Shown here piece by piece: positions 42,113-51,616 of a stretch of 64,000 nucleotides of DNA. Source of the DNA: Nocardia amamiensis (GTDB taxonomy: Bacteria; Actinomycetota; Actinomycetes; Mycobacteriales; Mycobacteriaceae); NCBI RefSeq assembly GCF_015477605.1, contig NZ_JADLQX010000016.1:62001-126000 (forward strand), in the 5' to 3' direction. The first letter of the stretch is position 1, and every line of letters begins with the position of its first letter. The position numbers and the translations under genes were made by a program. The notes under the pieces are model-generated. The model had not been told where the DNA came from, made no database searches, and worked only from the letters and a program-made list of their open reading frames with translations.

Positions 42113-43165
42113 GTGCGGCAGAAGATCATCCTGGACGTCGACACCGGCATCGACGATTCCCTCGCCCTGCTGTACCTGCTCGGCTCCCCCGAAGCCGAAA
42201 TCGCGGGGATCGCCGCCACCGCGGGCAACGTGCCCGCGGCGCAGGTGGCGGCCAACAATCTCGCCTGGCTGGATATCTGCCACGCACCCGATATCGAGGT
42301 AGCGCTCGGCGCCGCCGACCCCTTGGCGATCCCGCTGCGCACCACCGAGGACACGCACGGGCCACAGGGCGTCGGGTACGCCGAACTGCCCGCGTCCGCA
42401 CGCCGCCTCTCCTCGCGTTCGGCCGCGCAGATGTGGGCCGACCTGGCGCGTGCGCATCCCGGCAAGATTGTCGGGCTTTGCACCGGGCCGCTGACCAATC
42501 TCGCGCTCGCCCTGCGGATCGAGCCCGAGCTGCCGCTGTTGCTGCACCGCTTGGTGATCATGGGCGGCGCGTTCAACCACCCCGGCAACACGACGCCGAC
42601 CAACGAATGGAACGTGCACGTCGATCCGGAGGCCGCAAAGGAGGTCTTCGACGCCTTCGCCGCGGCGCCGGCGGACCGCAGGCCGATCGTCTGCGCGCTC
42701 GACGTCACCGAGACCATCGAGATGCGACCCGAGCACCTGGTCCGTCTCGCCGAGCGCGCGAAAAGCTTTCCGCTGGAACACGTCTCGTCCGCAGAACCAC
42801 CCGGGTCCCGCTCGGTCGCGAGCAATCCGATAGTCCGGCACGTCACCGACGCGGTGCGGTTCTACTTCGACTTCCACGACGGCTACGACCTGGGCTACCT
42901 CGCTCACATGCACGATCCGTTCGCGGCCGCGGTAGCGCTGGATCCGTCGCTCGCCCGCACCCGGCCCGCGACGGTGGACGTGGAGTTGGCCGGCACCATC
43001 ACCCGCGCGACCACGGTCGCCGACTGGACGGGCATGTGGGGACGCGAACCGAACGCCGACATCGTGATCGGCACCGACCCGGAGCTCTTCTTCGAACGGA
43101 TGATCACCCGGATCGGCGATTTCGCACGGACGGTCCACCCGCCCGCCGCCCAGGAGGTTCGGTGA
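42113..43165 (+). CDS. Inosine/uridine-preferring-type nucleoside hydrolase
   Basis: A 350-residue enzyme. The calcium-binding signature ILDVDTGIDDSLAL is at residues 6-19. Also present are GLCTGPLTNLALAL and GAFNHPGNTTPTNEWNVHVDPEAA, in which the Asn-Glu-Trp-Asn residues contact the ribose. The catalytic region is near HDPFAAAVALDP at the end. It hydrolyses the N-glycosidic bond of nucleosides, and base preference cannot be read. Its TGA overlaps the GTG of the amidohydrolase gene, so the two are coupled. Confidence 0.92.
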   Translation: MRQKIILDVDTGIDDSLALLYLLGSPEAEIAGIAATAGNVPAAQVAANNLAWLDICHAPDIEVALGAADPLAIPLRTTEDTHGPQGVGYAELPASARRLSSRSAAQMWADLARAHPGKIVGLCTGPLTNLALALRIEPELPLLLHRLVIMGGAFNHPGNTTPTNEWNVHVDPEAAKEVFDAFAAAPADRRPIVCALDVTETIEMRPEHLVRLAERAKSFPLEHVSSAEPPGSRSVASNPIVRHVTDAVRFYFDFHDGYDLGYLAHMHDPFAAAVALDPSLARTRPATVDVELAGTITRATTVADWTGMWGREPNADIVIGTDPELFFERMITRIGDFARTVHPPAAQEVR

Positions 43166-44046
43166 CCGGCGCCGACGACACCGATTACCTGTCCGCCTTC
43201 CGCACCGAGCTCGGACTGCCCGGAATAATCGACGTCCATACCCATTTCATGCCCGACCAGGTGCTGCGGAAGGTGTGGGCATACTTCGACTCGGCCGGTC
43301 CGCTGATCGGCCGCGCCTGGCCGATCGCTTACCGCGCCGACGAACAGGTCCGGTTGAAGACTTTGCGCGATTTCGGCGTCCGAGCCTTCACCGCGCTGGT
43401 GTACCCACACAAGCCGAACATGGCCGCATGGCTCAACGAATGGACCGCCGACTTCGCGGCGCGCACCCCGGATTGCCTGCACACCGCGACGTTCTTCCCC
43501 GAGCCGGAGGCCGAGAGCTACGTCGCCGCGGCCGTGCAGGACGGAGCCCGCGTCTTCAAAGCGCACGTCCAAGTCGGTGACTACCATCCTGGAGACCCGC
43601 TCTTGGAACCGGTTTGGGGCCTGCTGGAGGACGCACAGATCCCGATCGTGATCCATTGCGGTTCCGGACCGGCGCCGGGAACGCACACCGGAACGGAGCC
43701 GATTGCCGGTGTGCTGCAGCGCTTTCCACGCCTCCCGCTGATCATCGCGCACATGGGCACGCCCGAGTACTCCGAATTCCTCGACCTTGCCGAGGCCTAC
43801 CCGAACCTCCGGCTCGACACCACCATGGTGTGGACCGATTTCTCCGAGGCCGACGCCCCCTACCCGATCGGCGAGCACAGCAGACTGCGATCCCTCGCCG
43901 ACCGCATCCTCTTCGGCAGCGATTTCCCGAATATTCCGCACTCCTACGGCCATTCGGTCCACGCGCTGGAGCGGCTCGACCTCGGCGACGACTGGCTGCG
44001 TCAGGTCTGCTATCACAACGCGGCGACGTTGTTCGGCATCGAATGA
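43162..44046 (+). CDS. Amidohydrolase 2 family protein
   Basis: A 294-residue TIM-barrel metal hydrolase (PF04909-type). Putative metal ligands are in IIDVHTHFMP (near residue 25), FKAHVQVGD, IPIVIHCGSG, IIAHMGTPEY and LFGSDFPNIP (catalytic Asp). Family members are decarboxylases or C-N/C-C hydrolases such as ACMSD. The GTG start overlaps the nucleoside hydrolase stop by 4 nt. Coupling to a nucleoside hydrolase suggests it acts on a released base or a related ring compound, by inference. Confidence 0.88.
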   Translation: MTGADDTDYLSAFRTELGLPGIIDVHTHFMPDQVLRKVWAYFDSAGPLIGRAWPIAYRADEQVRLKTLRDFGVRAFTALVYPHKPNMAAWLNEWTADFAARTPDCLHTATFFPEPEAESYVAAAVQDGARVFKAHVQVGDYHPGDPLLEPVWGLLEDAQIPIVIHCGSGPAPGTHTGTEPIAGVLQRFPRLPLIIAHMGTPEYSEFLDLAEAYPNLRLDTTMVWTDFSEADAPYPIGEHSRLRSLADRILFGSDFPNIPHSYGHSVHALERLDLGDDWLRQVCYHNAATLFGIE

Positions 44047-44070
44047 CCCGGTTCGACGCCGAAATGCCGA

Positions 44071-44712
44071 TCAGGCTGCGACGACTGTGAACCGGGTGCG
44101 CCGATGGGCGGGCCGTTCCGCCTCATCGAGAAGCGCGACCGCGAAGTCCTCCATGGAAATCGCGGAGAGGCCGTCCGCACGCGCCAGCAATTCGTCCGTA
44201 CCCAGACGGTAGGTCCCGGTTCGCTCGCCTGGCACCAGTTCGGCGGGCGGGCTCAGGTAGGTCCAGTCCGCGGCGGTATCGGCCCGGCACAGCGCGAGCT
44301 GATCGGCGCACGCCTGGGCGATACCGCGCAATTCCGCTGGGAAGTCCGGTGTTTCGTGCAGGGTCACATCACCCGCTCCCGGCACGGTCAGGGTGGCGGC
44401 GCCGCCGACGACGAGCAACCGGACGCCGGTGCGCGCCAGCCCAGCGAGCAGCACCGACGTGACCGTGGGCAGTTCGTGCTCGCGGCCGAGGGCGGGCCTC
44501 GTCGCCGTGATGACCAGATCCTGTCCGGTGCTGAGCGAAACCACGTCGTCGAGTCTCGACGCGTCGCCTTGCCGGACCAGCGCCTCCGCGGGAACGGTGG
44601 TCGCACGAGCCGGATCACGAACCACGGCGGTGACCTCATGCTCGCGTGCCAACGCCTCGGCCACCACCCGGCGCCCCACGTCACCTGCCGCACCGAACAC
44701 CGTAATACGCAT
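44071..44712 (-). CDS. NAD(P)-binding NmrA/SDR-like reductase
   Basis: A 213-residue protein. MRITVFGAAGDVGRRVVAEAL carries the atypical-SDR dinucleotide motif GxxGxxG, and VTAVVRDPARA, DLVITATRP and DWTYLSPPAELVPGERTGTY follow. It belongs to the NAD(P)H-binding (PF13460) group: flavin-reductase-like proteins or redox sensors. The start at 44712 puts the motif at the very N-terminus. It is divergent from the MarR gene, with a strong dyad between them. Confidence 0.9.
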   Translation of the reverse strand: MRITVFGAAGDVGRRVVAEALAREHEVTAVVRDPARATTVPAEALVRQGDASRLDDVVSLSTGQDLVITATRPALGREHELPTVTSVLLAGLARTGVRLLVVGGAATLTVPGAGDVTLHETPDFPAELRGIAQACADQLALCRADTAADWTYLSPPAELVPGERTGTYRLGTDELLARADGLSAISMEDFAVALLDEAERPAHRRTRFTVVAA

Positions 44713-44757
44713 GATTTGGCACCCCCTTCCGTCCAATACTTAGCTCTAAGGAACATA

Positions 44758-44803
44758 GCTTAGCGGTGAGCTAACAGCGCTATGAGATAACTCACCGCTG
44801 AGC
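44758..44803. promoter_or_regulatory. Operator-like 13-bp inverted repeat between reductase and MarR genes
   Basis: GCTTAGCGGTGAG (44758-44770) and CTCACCGCTGAGC (44791-44803) pair at 12 of 13 positions across a 20-nt spacer. It is centred in the 107-bp divergent gap. A MarR dimer site controlling both genes is the natural reading. Confidence 0.7.
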
Positions 44804-44819
44804 TATTCGTTAGAGTGCG

Positions 44820-45317
44820 GTGGTGACCGATCATGTCGACCGGGTGCTCGCACAGTGGCAGGCGCAGCGTCCTGACCTGGACGTCTCACCCATGGCCGTA
44901 CTGGGACGCCTGACCAGGCTGTCCCAGCTGACCTGGGCCGAACTGCGCAAGACTTTCGCCGCGCACGGTCTGGACGCCGCGTCCTTCGATGTGCTGGCCA
45001 CTCTGCGCCGCGCCGACCCGCCGCACTGCCTGACCCCGACCGAGCTGATGCGCGCCGCCATGGTCACCTCCGGCGCCATCACCCAGCGACTGGATCGACT
45101 CGAAGAGCGCGGACTGGTGCGCCGCTCGCGCAGCGAATTCGACGGGCGGGGAATCCGCGTCACGCTCACCGCCGCGGGCCACGAACTCATCGACGCGGCA
45201 CTACCGGATCATGTGGCGACCGAGCGGCGTCTGCTCGAACCACTCAGCGCCGAGCAACGCGAGCAGCTGGCGGGCATGTTGCGCGCGTTGCTCGAATCGC
45301 TCGGCGACTCCCTTTGA
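44820..45317 (+). CDS. MarR-family transcriptional regulator
   Basis: A 165-residue protein with the winged helix LTPTELMRAAMVTSGAITQRLDRLEERGLVRR (about residues 74-105) and wing SEFDGRGIRVTLTAAG. The N-terminal dimerisation helices include SPMAVLGRLTRLSQLTWAELRKTF. Two adjacent GTG codons (44820, 44823) can serve as start. A -10-like TTAGAGT lies about 9 nt upstream, so the transcript may be leaderless. It likely represses the divergent NAD(P)-binding protein via the dyad in between. Confidence 0.92.
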   Translation: MVTDHVDRVLAQWQAQRPDLDVSPMAVLGRLTRLSQLTWAELRKTFAAHGLDAASFDVLATLRRADPPHCLTPTELMRAAMVTSGAITQRLDRLEERGLVRRSRSEFDGRGIRVTLTAAGHELIDAALPDHVATERRLLEPLSAEQREQLAGMLRALLESLGDSL

Positions 45318-45362
45318 GCGGCAGGCAGGTGTGGTACTACGCTGCGCCAACTCGCAACCGTT

Positions 45363-46031
45363 TCAAGGCGTCCGATGGAAATGGAAAGGACAGTGCGAGC
45401 CACCTCTGCCGATGGTGGTCGGCCGTTCGAAGCTGAACCGGTGCCGAGCCGGGTCGATAGCCTCGATCCAATTCGCGTCGAACTCGCACATCACCGGCGT
45501 CAATTCCGCCGCCGAGTGCGCGACGAGCACTTCGTGATAGAAGCAGCGCGTGACATCCACGTGGTAGGCGTGGTCGTCATCCGCAGGCCGCACGAAGGTG
45601 AATCCATCGCCGAAGGCGTAGCGCTCTCGCGCCTTCGATACCGCGACCATGGCGGCGAACGGATCCGGCGCGGCGTCCAGCATGGCCCGGGTGCCTGCGC
45701 GCACCGGAGCGCCGAGAGGTTCGACGAACGCGCGGCGCAGCGCCGCGATCGTCGCGGTGCGTCCCAACTTCGGACGCAGGATACGGTAGGCCACCACGAG
45801 CGCGAGAGTCATGCGCAGATTGTGGGCGGCAGGTTCGTCGACGATGCGGTGCCGGTTGGCGTCAACGGATTCATCGAGACGCGAACGCATTTCGGCGATG
45901 AGGCCGGAGTCGAGGTCGTACTCGCGTACGGTTGCCGCGATGTCATCGAAGAAGGCATCGATGATCGCGTCGGCATCGCCGGAGGCATCGGGGATGTAGT
46001 CGTCGCCGAGGTCGTAATGGCCGGTGTGCAC
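45363..46031 (-). CDS. L-2-amino-thiazoline-4-carboxylic acid hydrolase family protein
   Basis: A 222-residue protein matching the ATC hydrolase family. It has a helical first half, an FVEPLGAPVRAGTRAML segment, and the C-terminal core YHVDVTRCFYHEVLVAHSAAELTPVMCEFDANW. The typical ending RGGSHCPFHF carries a conserved Cys. Characterised members open the thiazoline ring of ATC on the way to cysteine, though most homologues are untested. The GTG at 46031 follows GAAAGGA. It stands alone on the minus strand. A link to the sulfur chemistry at 6-12 kb is conceivable but the genes are 34 kb apart. Confidence 0.82.
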   Translation of the reverse strand: MHTGHYDLGDDYIPDASGDADAIIDAFFDDIAATVREYDLDSGLIAEMRSRLDESVDANRHRIVDEPAAHNLRMTLALVVAYRILRPKLGRTATIAALRRAFVEPLGAPVRAGTRAMLDAAPDPFAAMVAVSKARERYAFGDGFTFVRPADDDHAYHVDVTRCFYHEVLVAHSAAELTPVMCEFDANWIEAIDPARHRFSFERPTTIGRGGSHCPFHFHRTP

Positions 46032-46254
46032 AAGGGTGTCCTTTCGAGACTTTCGCCGGTCTCGAAACACAGCCACACCACCGAGGGCGGAGTCGGCCGT
46101 GCCCGCCACCGACGAGCACGCCAACGCGCTCCACCGACCTACCTGGCGCTGACGATCTGATTGATTCGTACCGTCGCAGCATGCCACGGGCACGGGTGGG
46201 CCGTCCACTCCGCACAGTCCCGGCACGGCATCCGCAAACGGCGGGACCGCGCGA

Positions 46255-47304
46255 TCAGCGGCCGTCGAAGGCTCGCAATAGTTCCTCGGCGGCGAGAGCC
46301 GCGGTCAGGGTGCCGTCGCGAACCTGCTTCTCCACCTGCGCCCGAATCGCTTTCACGTCCGGGTTGTCCGCGAGCCTGCGCAGTAATTGATCGTGCACCA
46401 TGGTCCAGGTCCAATCGACCTGCTGGCGGCGGCGCTTCTCGTCGAACTCCCCGGCTTCGGTGAGCACTCGGCGATGCTCGAGTACCGTGTCCCAGAACCG
46501 GTCCAGCCCGATCCCGTGCAACCCGCTCATGGTGAGCACCGGCGGACGCCACAGAGCGTCGTGCGGATGGATCAGGCGCAGCGCCCCGGCGAGTTCCCTG
46601 GCGGCGGCCTTGGCCTCGACTTCGTGTTTGCCGTCGGCCTTGTTCACCGCGACCACGTCCGCGAGTTCGAGCACGCCTTTCTTGATGCCCTGGAGCTGGT
46701 CACCGGTCCTGGCCAGGGTGAGGAAGCAGAACACGTCGACCATGTTCGCGACGGTGACCTCGGACTGACCCACGCCGACGGTCTCGACCAGGATCACGTC
46801 GTATCCCGCCGCTTCGAGCAGCACGATCGTTTCGCGCGTCGCCTTGGCGACGCCGCCGAGCGTGCCCGCCGTGGGCGAGGGGCGGATGTAGGCGTTGCGT
46901 TCCACCGACAGCCGCGCCATCCGGGTCTTGTCGCCGAGAATGGAGCCGCCGGTCCTGGTCGAGGACGGATCCACGGCGAGCACGGCGACCCGGTGCCCTG
47001 CATCGATCAGGTGCATGCCGAGCGCGTCGATAAAGGTGGATTTGCCCACGCCGGGAACGCCGGTGATGCCGACTCGGTTCGAGACCGGCCGCCCTCCGGG
47101 CGCCCCCGCCTCGGGCGTCACCTTCAGCAGCAGTTGTTGCGCCAGCGCTCGGTGATCGGCCCTGGTGGACTCCACCAACGTGATCGCCCGCGCCAGGGCG
47201 GCCCGCTCATTGGCACGGACCGCCGCGGCGAGCGCGTCGACGTCGATCGTCCGGCGCGCGGCCGCCTTCGCGGTGTGCCGCGCTGCTGAACCCGCTTCGC
47301 TCAT
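46255..47304 (-). CDS. meaB: Methylmalonyl-CoA mutase-associated GTPase MeaB
   Basis: A 349-residue G3E-family GTPase with P-loop GVPGVGKST (about residues 85-93), DPSSTRTGGSILGDKTRM, VETVGVGQSE and the base-specifying NKAD. MeaB protects and reloads the B12-dependent mutase. Its ATG overlaps the stop of the mutase large-subunit gene by 4 nt, completing a three-gene operon with both mutase subunits. Confidence 0.95.
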   Translation of the reverse strand: MSEAGSAARHTAKAAARRTIDVDALAAAVRANERAALARAITLVESTRADHRALAQQLLLKVTPEAGAPGGRPVSNRVGITGVPGVGKSTFIDALGMHLIDAGHRVAVLAVDPSSTRTGGSILGDKTRMARLSVERNAYIRPSPTAGTLGGVAKATRETIVLLEAAGYDVILVETVGVGQSEVTVANMVDVFCFLTLARTGDQLQGIKKGVLELADVVAVNKADGKHEVEAKAAARELAGALRLIHPHDALWRPPVLTMSGLHGIGLDRFWDTVLEHRRVLTEAGEFDEKRRRQQVDWTWTMVHDQLLRRLADNPDVKAIRAQVEKQVRDGTLTAALAAEELLRAFDGR

Positions 47305-49580
47305 TCCGTGGCGGCGGAATCCGCGGCGCCGCTACCGAGTTCGTGACCGAGTTCGGTGCCGAGCTTCTTCAGCAGGTCGATCGCCGCGTCGGCGATCACG
47401 GTGCCGGGCGGGAAGATCGCCGCGGCCCCGGCCTGGTAGAGCTCGTCGAAGTCACCGGGCGGGATGACGCCGCCGACGATGACCATGATGTCGGGGCGCC
47501 CGACATCGGCCAGGGCCTGCCGCAGGGCGGGCACCAGCGTGAGGTGGCCCGCCGCCAGCGACGACACCCCGACGACATGCACGTCGTTGTCGGCCGCCTG
47601 CTGCGCCACCTCTTCCGGGGTCTGGAACAGCGGGCCAACGTCGACGTCGAAGCCGAGGTCGGCGAAGGCCGTGGCGATCACCTTCTGTCCCCGGTCGTGG
47701 CCGTCCTGGCCCATCTTCGCGACGAGGATGCGCGGGCGGCGGCCCTCGGCCTCGGCGAACTCCTCGACCAGCTCGCTCGCCTTGGTGATGTTGGTGACCT
47801 TTCCTGCCTCGTCGCGGTACACACCGGACAGCGTACGGATCTCGGCCTGATGGCGTCCGTACACCTGTTCCAGTGCGTCGGAGATCTCGCCGACGGTGGC
47901 CTTGGCCCGTGCCGCGTCGATCGCCAGCGCGAGCAGGTTGTTCGCCATGCCGCCCTCGGAAGAGGCGGCGGCTCGGGTCAATTCGGCCAGCGCCCGGCGC
48001 ACCGCGTCGGGATCCCGCTCGGCGCGCAGCCGCTGCAGCTTCTCCAGCTGCTCGGCGCGTACCCGGGAGTTGTCGACCTTGAGAACCTCGACTTCGTGAT
48101 CCTCTTCGACCTGATACTTGTTGACGCCGATGACCGGCTGCTGACCGGTGTCGATGCGCGCTTGGGTGCGCGCGGCGGCCTCCTCGATGCGCAGCTTCGG
48201 GATGCCCTCGCCGATCGCCTGCGCCATGCCGCCGTGCGCCTCGACCTCGGCGATGTGCGCACGCGCCCGGTTGGCCAGCTGGTGGGTGAGCCACTCGACG
48301 TAGTACGAACCGCCCCACGGGTCGATCGGGCGGGTGGTGCCCGACTCCTGCTGGATGAGCAGCTGCGTGTTGCGGGCGATGCGGGCGGAGAAGTCCGTCG
48401 GCAGCGCCAGTGCCTCGTCGAGTGCGTTGGTGTGCAGCGACTGGGTGTGGCCCTGCGTGGCGGCCATCGCCTCGATGCAGGTGCGCGCCACGTTGTTGTA
48501 GGCGTCCTGGGCGGTGAGCGACCAGCCGGAGGTCTGCGAATGGGTGCGCAGCGACAGCGATTTCGCGCTCTTCGGGTTGAATTTCGCGACCAGCTCGCTC
48601 CACAGCAGGCGCCCGGCGCGCAGCTTCGCGACCTCCATGAAGAAGTTCATGCCGATGGCCCAGAAGAACGACAGCCGCGGCGCGAACTCGTCGACCGCCA
48701 TGCCCGCGTCGATGCCGGCGCGGATGTACTCCACGCCGTCGGCGAGGGTGTAGGCCAGCTCCAGGTCGGCGGTCGCGCCCGCTTCCTGGATGTGATAGCC
48801 GGAGATGGAGATCGAGTTGAACTTCGGCATCTTCGCGCTGGTATAGGCGAAGATGTCGGAGATGATCCGCATCGAGGGCTTCGGCGGATAGATGTAGGTG
48901 TTGCGGACCATGAACTCCTTCAGAATGTCGTTCTGAATGGTTCCGGCCAGCTGCTCGGGCGCGACGCCCTGTTCCTCCGCGGCCACGACGTACAGCGCCA
49001 GGATCGGCAGCACCGCGCCGTTCATCGTCATCGACACGCTGACCTGGTCCAGCGGGATGTGGTCGAACAGCTGGCGCATGTCCAGGATCGAGTCGATGGC
49101 CACGCCCGCCATGCCGACGTCACCCTGCACGCGCGGGTGGTCGGAGTCGTAGCCGCGGTGCGTCGCCAAGTCGAACGCCACCGACAGGCCCTTCTGGCCC
49201 GCTTGCAGGTTGCGCCGGTAGAAGGCGTTGGAGTCCGCGGCGGTGGAGAAGCCCGCGTACTGGCGGATGGTCCACGGCTGATTGACGTACATCGTGGGGT
49301 ACGGCCCGCGCACGAACGGCGCGACGCCGGGCACGCTGTCGAGCGGATACCCTTCGGCCGCAATGGCATCCCGGTCGGCCTTGGTGAACACCGGCGGCAC
49401 GTCGATGCCTTCGGGCGTCGACCACACCAGCTGCTCGGGGGCGTACCGGTTGGCCGCCGCGGCAGCCCGCACGTAGGCCGCCACCTGCGCCGCGTCGACC
49501 GCGGCCGGCTCCGGCGCGCGCTCGGTCAGCGGAACCTCGGCGAAACTGCCGATCACGTGCTTGATCTCACGAGTAGTCAT
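47301..49580 (-). CDS. mutB: Methylmalonyl-CoA mutase large (catalytic) subunit
   Basis: A 759-residue protein. The N-terminal TIM barrel binds the CoA substrate (MYVNQPWTIRQYAGFSTAADSNAFYR, ISISGYHIQEAGA). The C-terminal B12 domain contains the cobalt-binding DGHDRG with His628. It interconverts (R)-methylmalonyl-CoA and succinyl-CoA, linking propionate, odd-chain fatty acid and branched amino acid breakdown to the TCA cycle. It also supplies methylmalonyl units for methyl-branched lipids. The ATG at 49580 shares one base with the TGA of the small-subunit gene. Confidence 0.97.
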   Translation of the reverse strand: MTTREIKHVIGSFAEVPLTERAPEPAAVDAAQVAAYVRAAAAANRYAPEQLVWSTPEGIDVPPVFTKADRDAIAAEGYPLDSVPGVAPFVRGPYPTMYVNQPWTIRQYAGFSTAADSNAFYRRNLQAGQKGLSVAFDLATHRGYDSDHPRVQGDVGMAGVAIDSILDMRQLFDHIPLDQVSVSMTMNGAVLPILALYVVAAEEQGVAPEQLAGTIQNDILKEFMVRNTYIYPPKPSMRIISDIFAYTSAKMPKFNSISISGYHIQEAGATADLELAYTLADGVEYIRAGIDAGMAVDEFAPRLSFFWAIGMNFFMEVAKLRAGRLLWSELVAKFNPKSAKSLSLRTHSQTSGWSLTAQDAYNNVARTCIEAMAATQGHTQSLHTNALDEALALPTDFSARIARNTQLLIQQESGTTRPIDPWGGSYYVEWLTHQLANRARAHIAEVEAHGGMAQAIGEGIPKLRIEEAAARTQARIDTGQQPVIGVNKYQVEEDHEVEVLKVDNSRVRAEQLEKLQRLRAERDPDAVRRALAELTRAAASSEGGMANNLLALAIDAARAKATVGEISDALEQVYGRHQAEIRTLSGVYRDEAGKVTNITKASELVEEFAEAEGRRPRILVAKMGQDGHDRGQKVIATAFADLGFDVDVGPLFQTPEEVAQQAADNDVHVVGVSSLAAGHLTLVPALRQALADVGRPDIMVIVGGVIPPGDFDELYQAGAAAIFPPGTVIADAAIDLLKKLGTELGHELGSGAADSAATE

Positions 49581-51436
49581 CAGGCTCCCACCTTCTCCAG
49601 CAGGCCGGACAGCGCGGCGACCGCGTCGATGCGCGCGGCGAGGAATCCGTCGGGGCGTCGCGCGTCGTCCAGGTCGGCGACGGCCTTCGCGGCACCGGCC
49701 AGCAGCACGGTGGGTACGCCCGCGGCACGCAACTGCTCCACCGCCGCACCCGCCTCGGCCCCGTACCGCGCGTCCGACCCGCACAGCACCGCGATCGGCG
49801 CACCGGATCCAGTTGCCGCCGCGGCGATTCCGCTCACCTCGAGCGGGCCGGGATTGATCGACTCGATCCCGCCCGAAGCCAGGAGGTTCGCGACGAAGGT
49901 GACCCGGACGTTGTGCTCGGCGACCGAACCGAGCGGCACCAGCAGCGCTTTCGGCCGGGTGCCGTGTTCGGCCAGGTAGTCGTCGGACCGGTTGCGCAAC
50001 TGCTCGAACGCGGCGCCGTAGCGGGCGACCCGGCCCGGCTGCCTTGCGGCCTCCGACAGCGGCCGCTCGGCCAGGTTCGGGAATTCGTTCACGCCGGTGA
50101 CGGCGGCTTTCCGGTGCGCGACATCGGCGTCGCGGGCGATCTTGGTCGCGGTGATCCGCTCGGCGAGCAGACCCGACTCGAGCGCGGCCGGGTAGCCACC
50201 GGCCGCCTCGATCTCCTGCAGGAATTCCCACGCCTTCGCCGCCAGCGCGGCGGTGAGGTCCTCGACGTACCAGGAGCCCGCGCCGGGGTCGAGCACGTGG
50301 CCCAGATGCGATTCCTCGAGCAGCAGCAGCTGGGTGTTGCGCGCCATACGGTCGGCGAACGACTTCGAGACGCCGAGTTCGCCGGGCGGCAGGGCGGAGT
50401 CGAACGGAAGCACGGTGACGGTATCCGCGCCGCCGACGCCGGCCCCGAACGCGGCGAGGGTGGTGCGCAGCATGTTCACCCAGGGATCACGCTGGCTCAT
50501 CATGGCAGCCGAGGTGACCGCGTGCTGGGGTGCGCCGCCGAAATTCGGTGCTCCGCACACCTGCGCGACACGCGCCCAGAGTTGCCTGGCGGCACGGAAC
50601 TTCGCGATGGTGGCGAACTGGTCGTCGGTGGCGGCGAAGCGGAATTCCAGCTGACCGAGCGCGTCGGCGAGGTCCAAGCCCTCGGTGAGCGCCCGGACGT
50701 AGGCCAGTCCGGCCGCGACGGCCGCGCCCAGTTCCTGGGCGTCGGAGGCTCCCGCGTCGTGGAAGACGGTGCCGTCCACGGTGATCGCGCGCACCGTCTC
50801 CGGCCGCCCCGCCGCCCGCCCGGCGAGTGCGCAGGCCTCCGCGAGACCGATGTCGGCGAGGCCGGCGAATCGACTGGTCAGCGGCGCGGCGCCGAGCGCG
50901 ACCCGGATGTCCTCGCGCGCGGGGGCCGCATAGCCGTCGAGCACCGCGAACACCTGATCCGCCGCCGCGGCGGTGGCGCCCCCCGCGTTCAGGGTGAGCG
51001 GAGCCAGCTCGAACAGCAGTCCCGCCAATGCCGTCGGCAGCTCGGCCACCGGCACGCCGCGTTCGCCGGCACTCAGCCAGATCGCGCTGATCCCGTTCTC
51101 CAGCCCGGCCAAAATCTCCCGGTTGGCCGCCGCGGCATCACGATCACTCACTTGGTCGCTGACGAACCACCCTCGGTGCACGTCCCGGGTGGCGTCGCGT
51201 CCGCGGACGAACGGGAAGGTTCCGGGCAGCGGCTGCTCGGGCAACTCGTCACGACGGGTGTAGAGCGGGGCAACGGTCAGTCCGTCGTAGGTGGTCTCGT
51301 CGAGCAGCCGCTCGGGCTCCTCGGGAAGTTCGGTGACATCGACCCGGCGAGCCTTCGCCAGGACTCCGGCGACACCCTTGCGCCATGCGGCGAACTCGGG
51401 CACCGGATCCGCCCCAGAATCTGAAGCAATCGGCAT
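49580..51436 (-). CDS. mutA: Methylmalonyl-CoA mutase small subunit
   Basis: A 618-residue paralogue of the large subunit with the same barrel (RRDELPEQPLPGTFPFVRGRD, GGAPQHAVTSAAMMSQRDPWVNMLR). In the C-terminal domain the DxHxxG cobalt motif is missing (LLVPLGSVAEHNVRV), as expected for the non-catalytic subunit of the actinobacterial heterodimer. It is the first gene of the mutA-mutB-meaB operon. The last ~40 residues of the B12-like domain are the usual ones for this subunit, so it is not truncated. Confidence 0.95.
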   Translation of the reverse strand: MPIASDSGADPVPEFAAWRKGVAGVLAKARRVDVTELPEEPERLLDETTYDGLTVAPLYTRRDELPEQPLPGTFPFVRGRDATRDVHRGWFVSDQVSDRDAAAANREILAGLENGISAIWLSAGERGVPVAELPTALAGLLFELAPLTLNAGGATAAAADQVFAVLDGYAAPAREDIRVALGAAPLTSRFAGLADIGLAEACALAGRAAGRPETVRAITVDGTVFHDAGASDAQELGAAVAAGLAYVRALTEGLDLADALGQLEFRFAATDDQFATIAKFRAARQLWARVAQVCGAPNFGGAPQHAVTSAAMMSQRDPWVNMLRTTLAAFGAGVGGADTVTVLPFDSALPPGELGVSKSFADRMARNTQLLLLEESHLGHVLDPGAGSWYVEDLTAALAAKAWEFLQEIEAAGGYPAALESGLLAERITATKIARDADVAHRKAAVTGVNEFPNLAERPLSEAARQPGRVARYGAAFEQLRNRSDDYLAEHGTRPKALLVPLGSVAEHNVRVTFVANLLASGGIESINPGPLEVSGIAAAATGSGAPIAVLCGSDARYGAEAGAAVEQLRAAGVPTVLLAGAAKAVADLDDARRPDGFLAARIDAVAALSGLLEKVGA

Positions 51437-51616
51437 AGCTTGCTGTTCCTCTTCCTCGACACGAGCGCACCGGCAGTGTGCACCCGATACCCGTGCATTC
51501 GCCCAGCTCAGCGACTACTTCGGTTAACGAGCATTCGTCCGTTTCTCCTGATGCTAGCGGGCCGATTCCGGGCCGGTTGACCCTGCCCGCCACTACCAAC
51601 CGGTAACCTGTGGCCG

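Noticed and set aside
47343..49979. Very long open plus-strand frame antisense to the mutase genes
   Set aside because: The opposite strand encodes clearly recognisable mutase subunits, and the antisense translation is Arg/Gly/His-rich without any family pattern. It is a by-product of high GC and codon bias.
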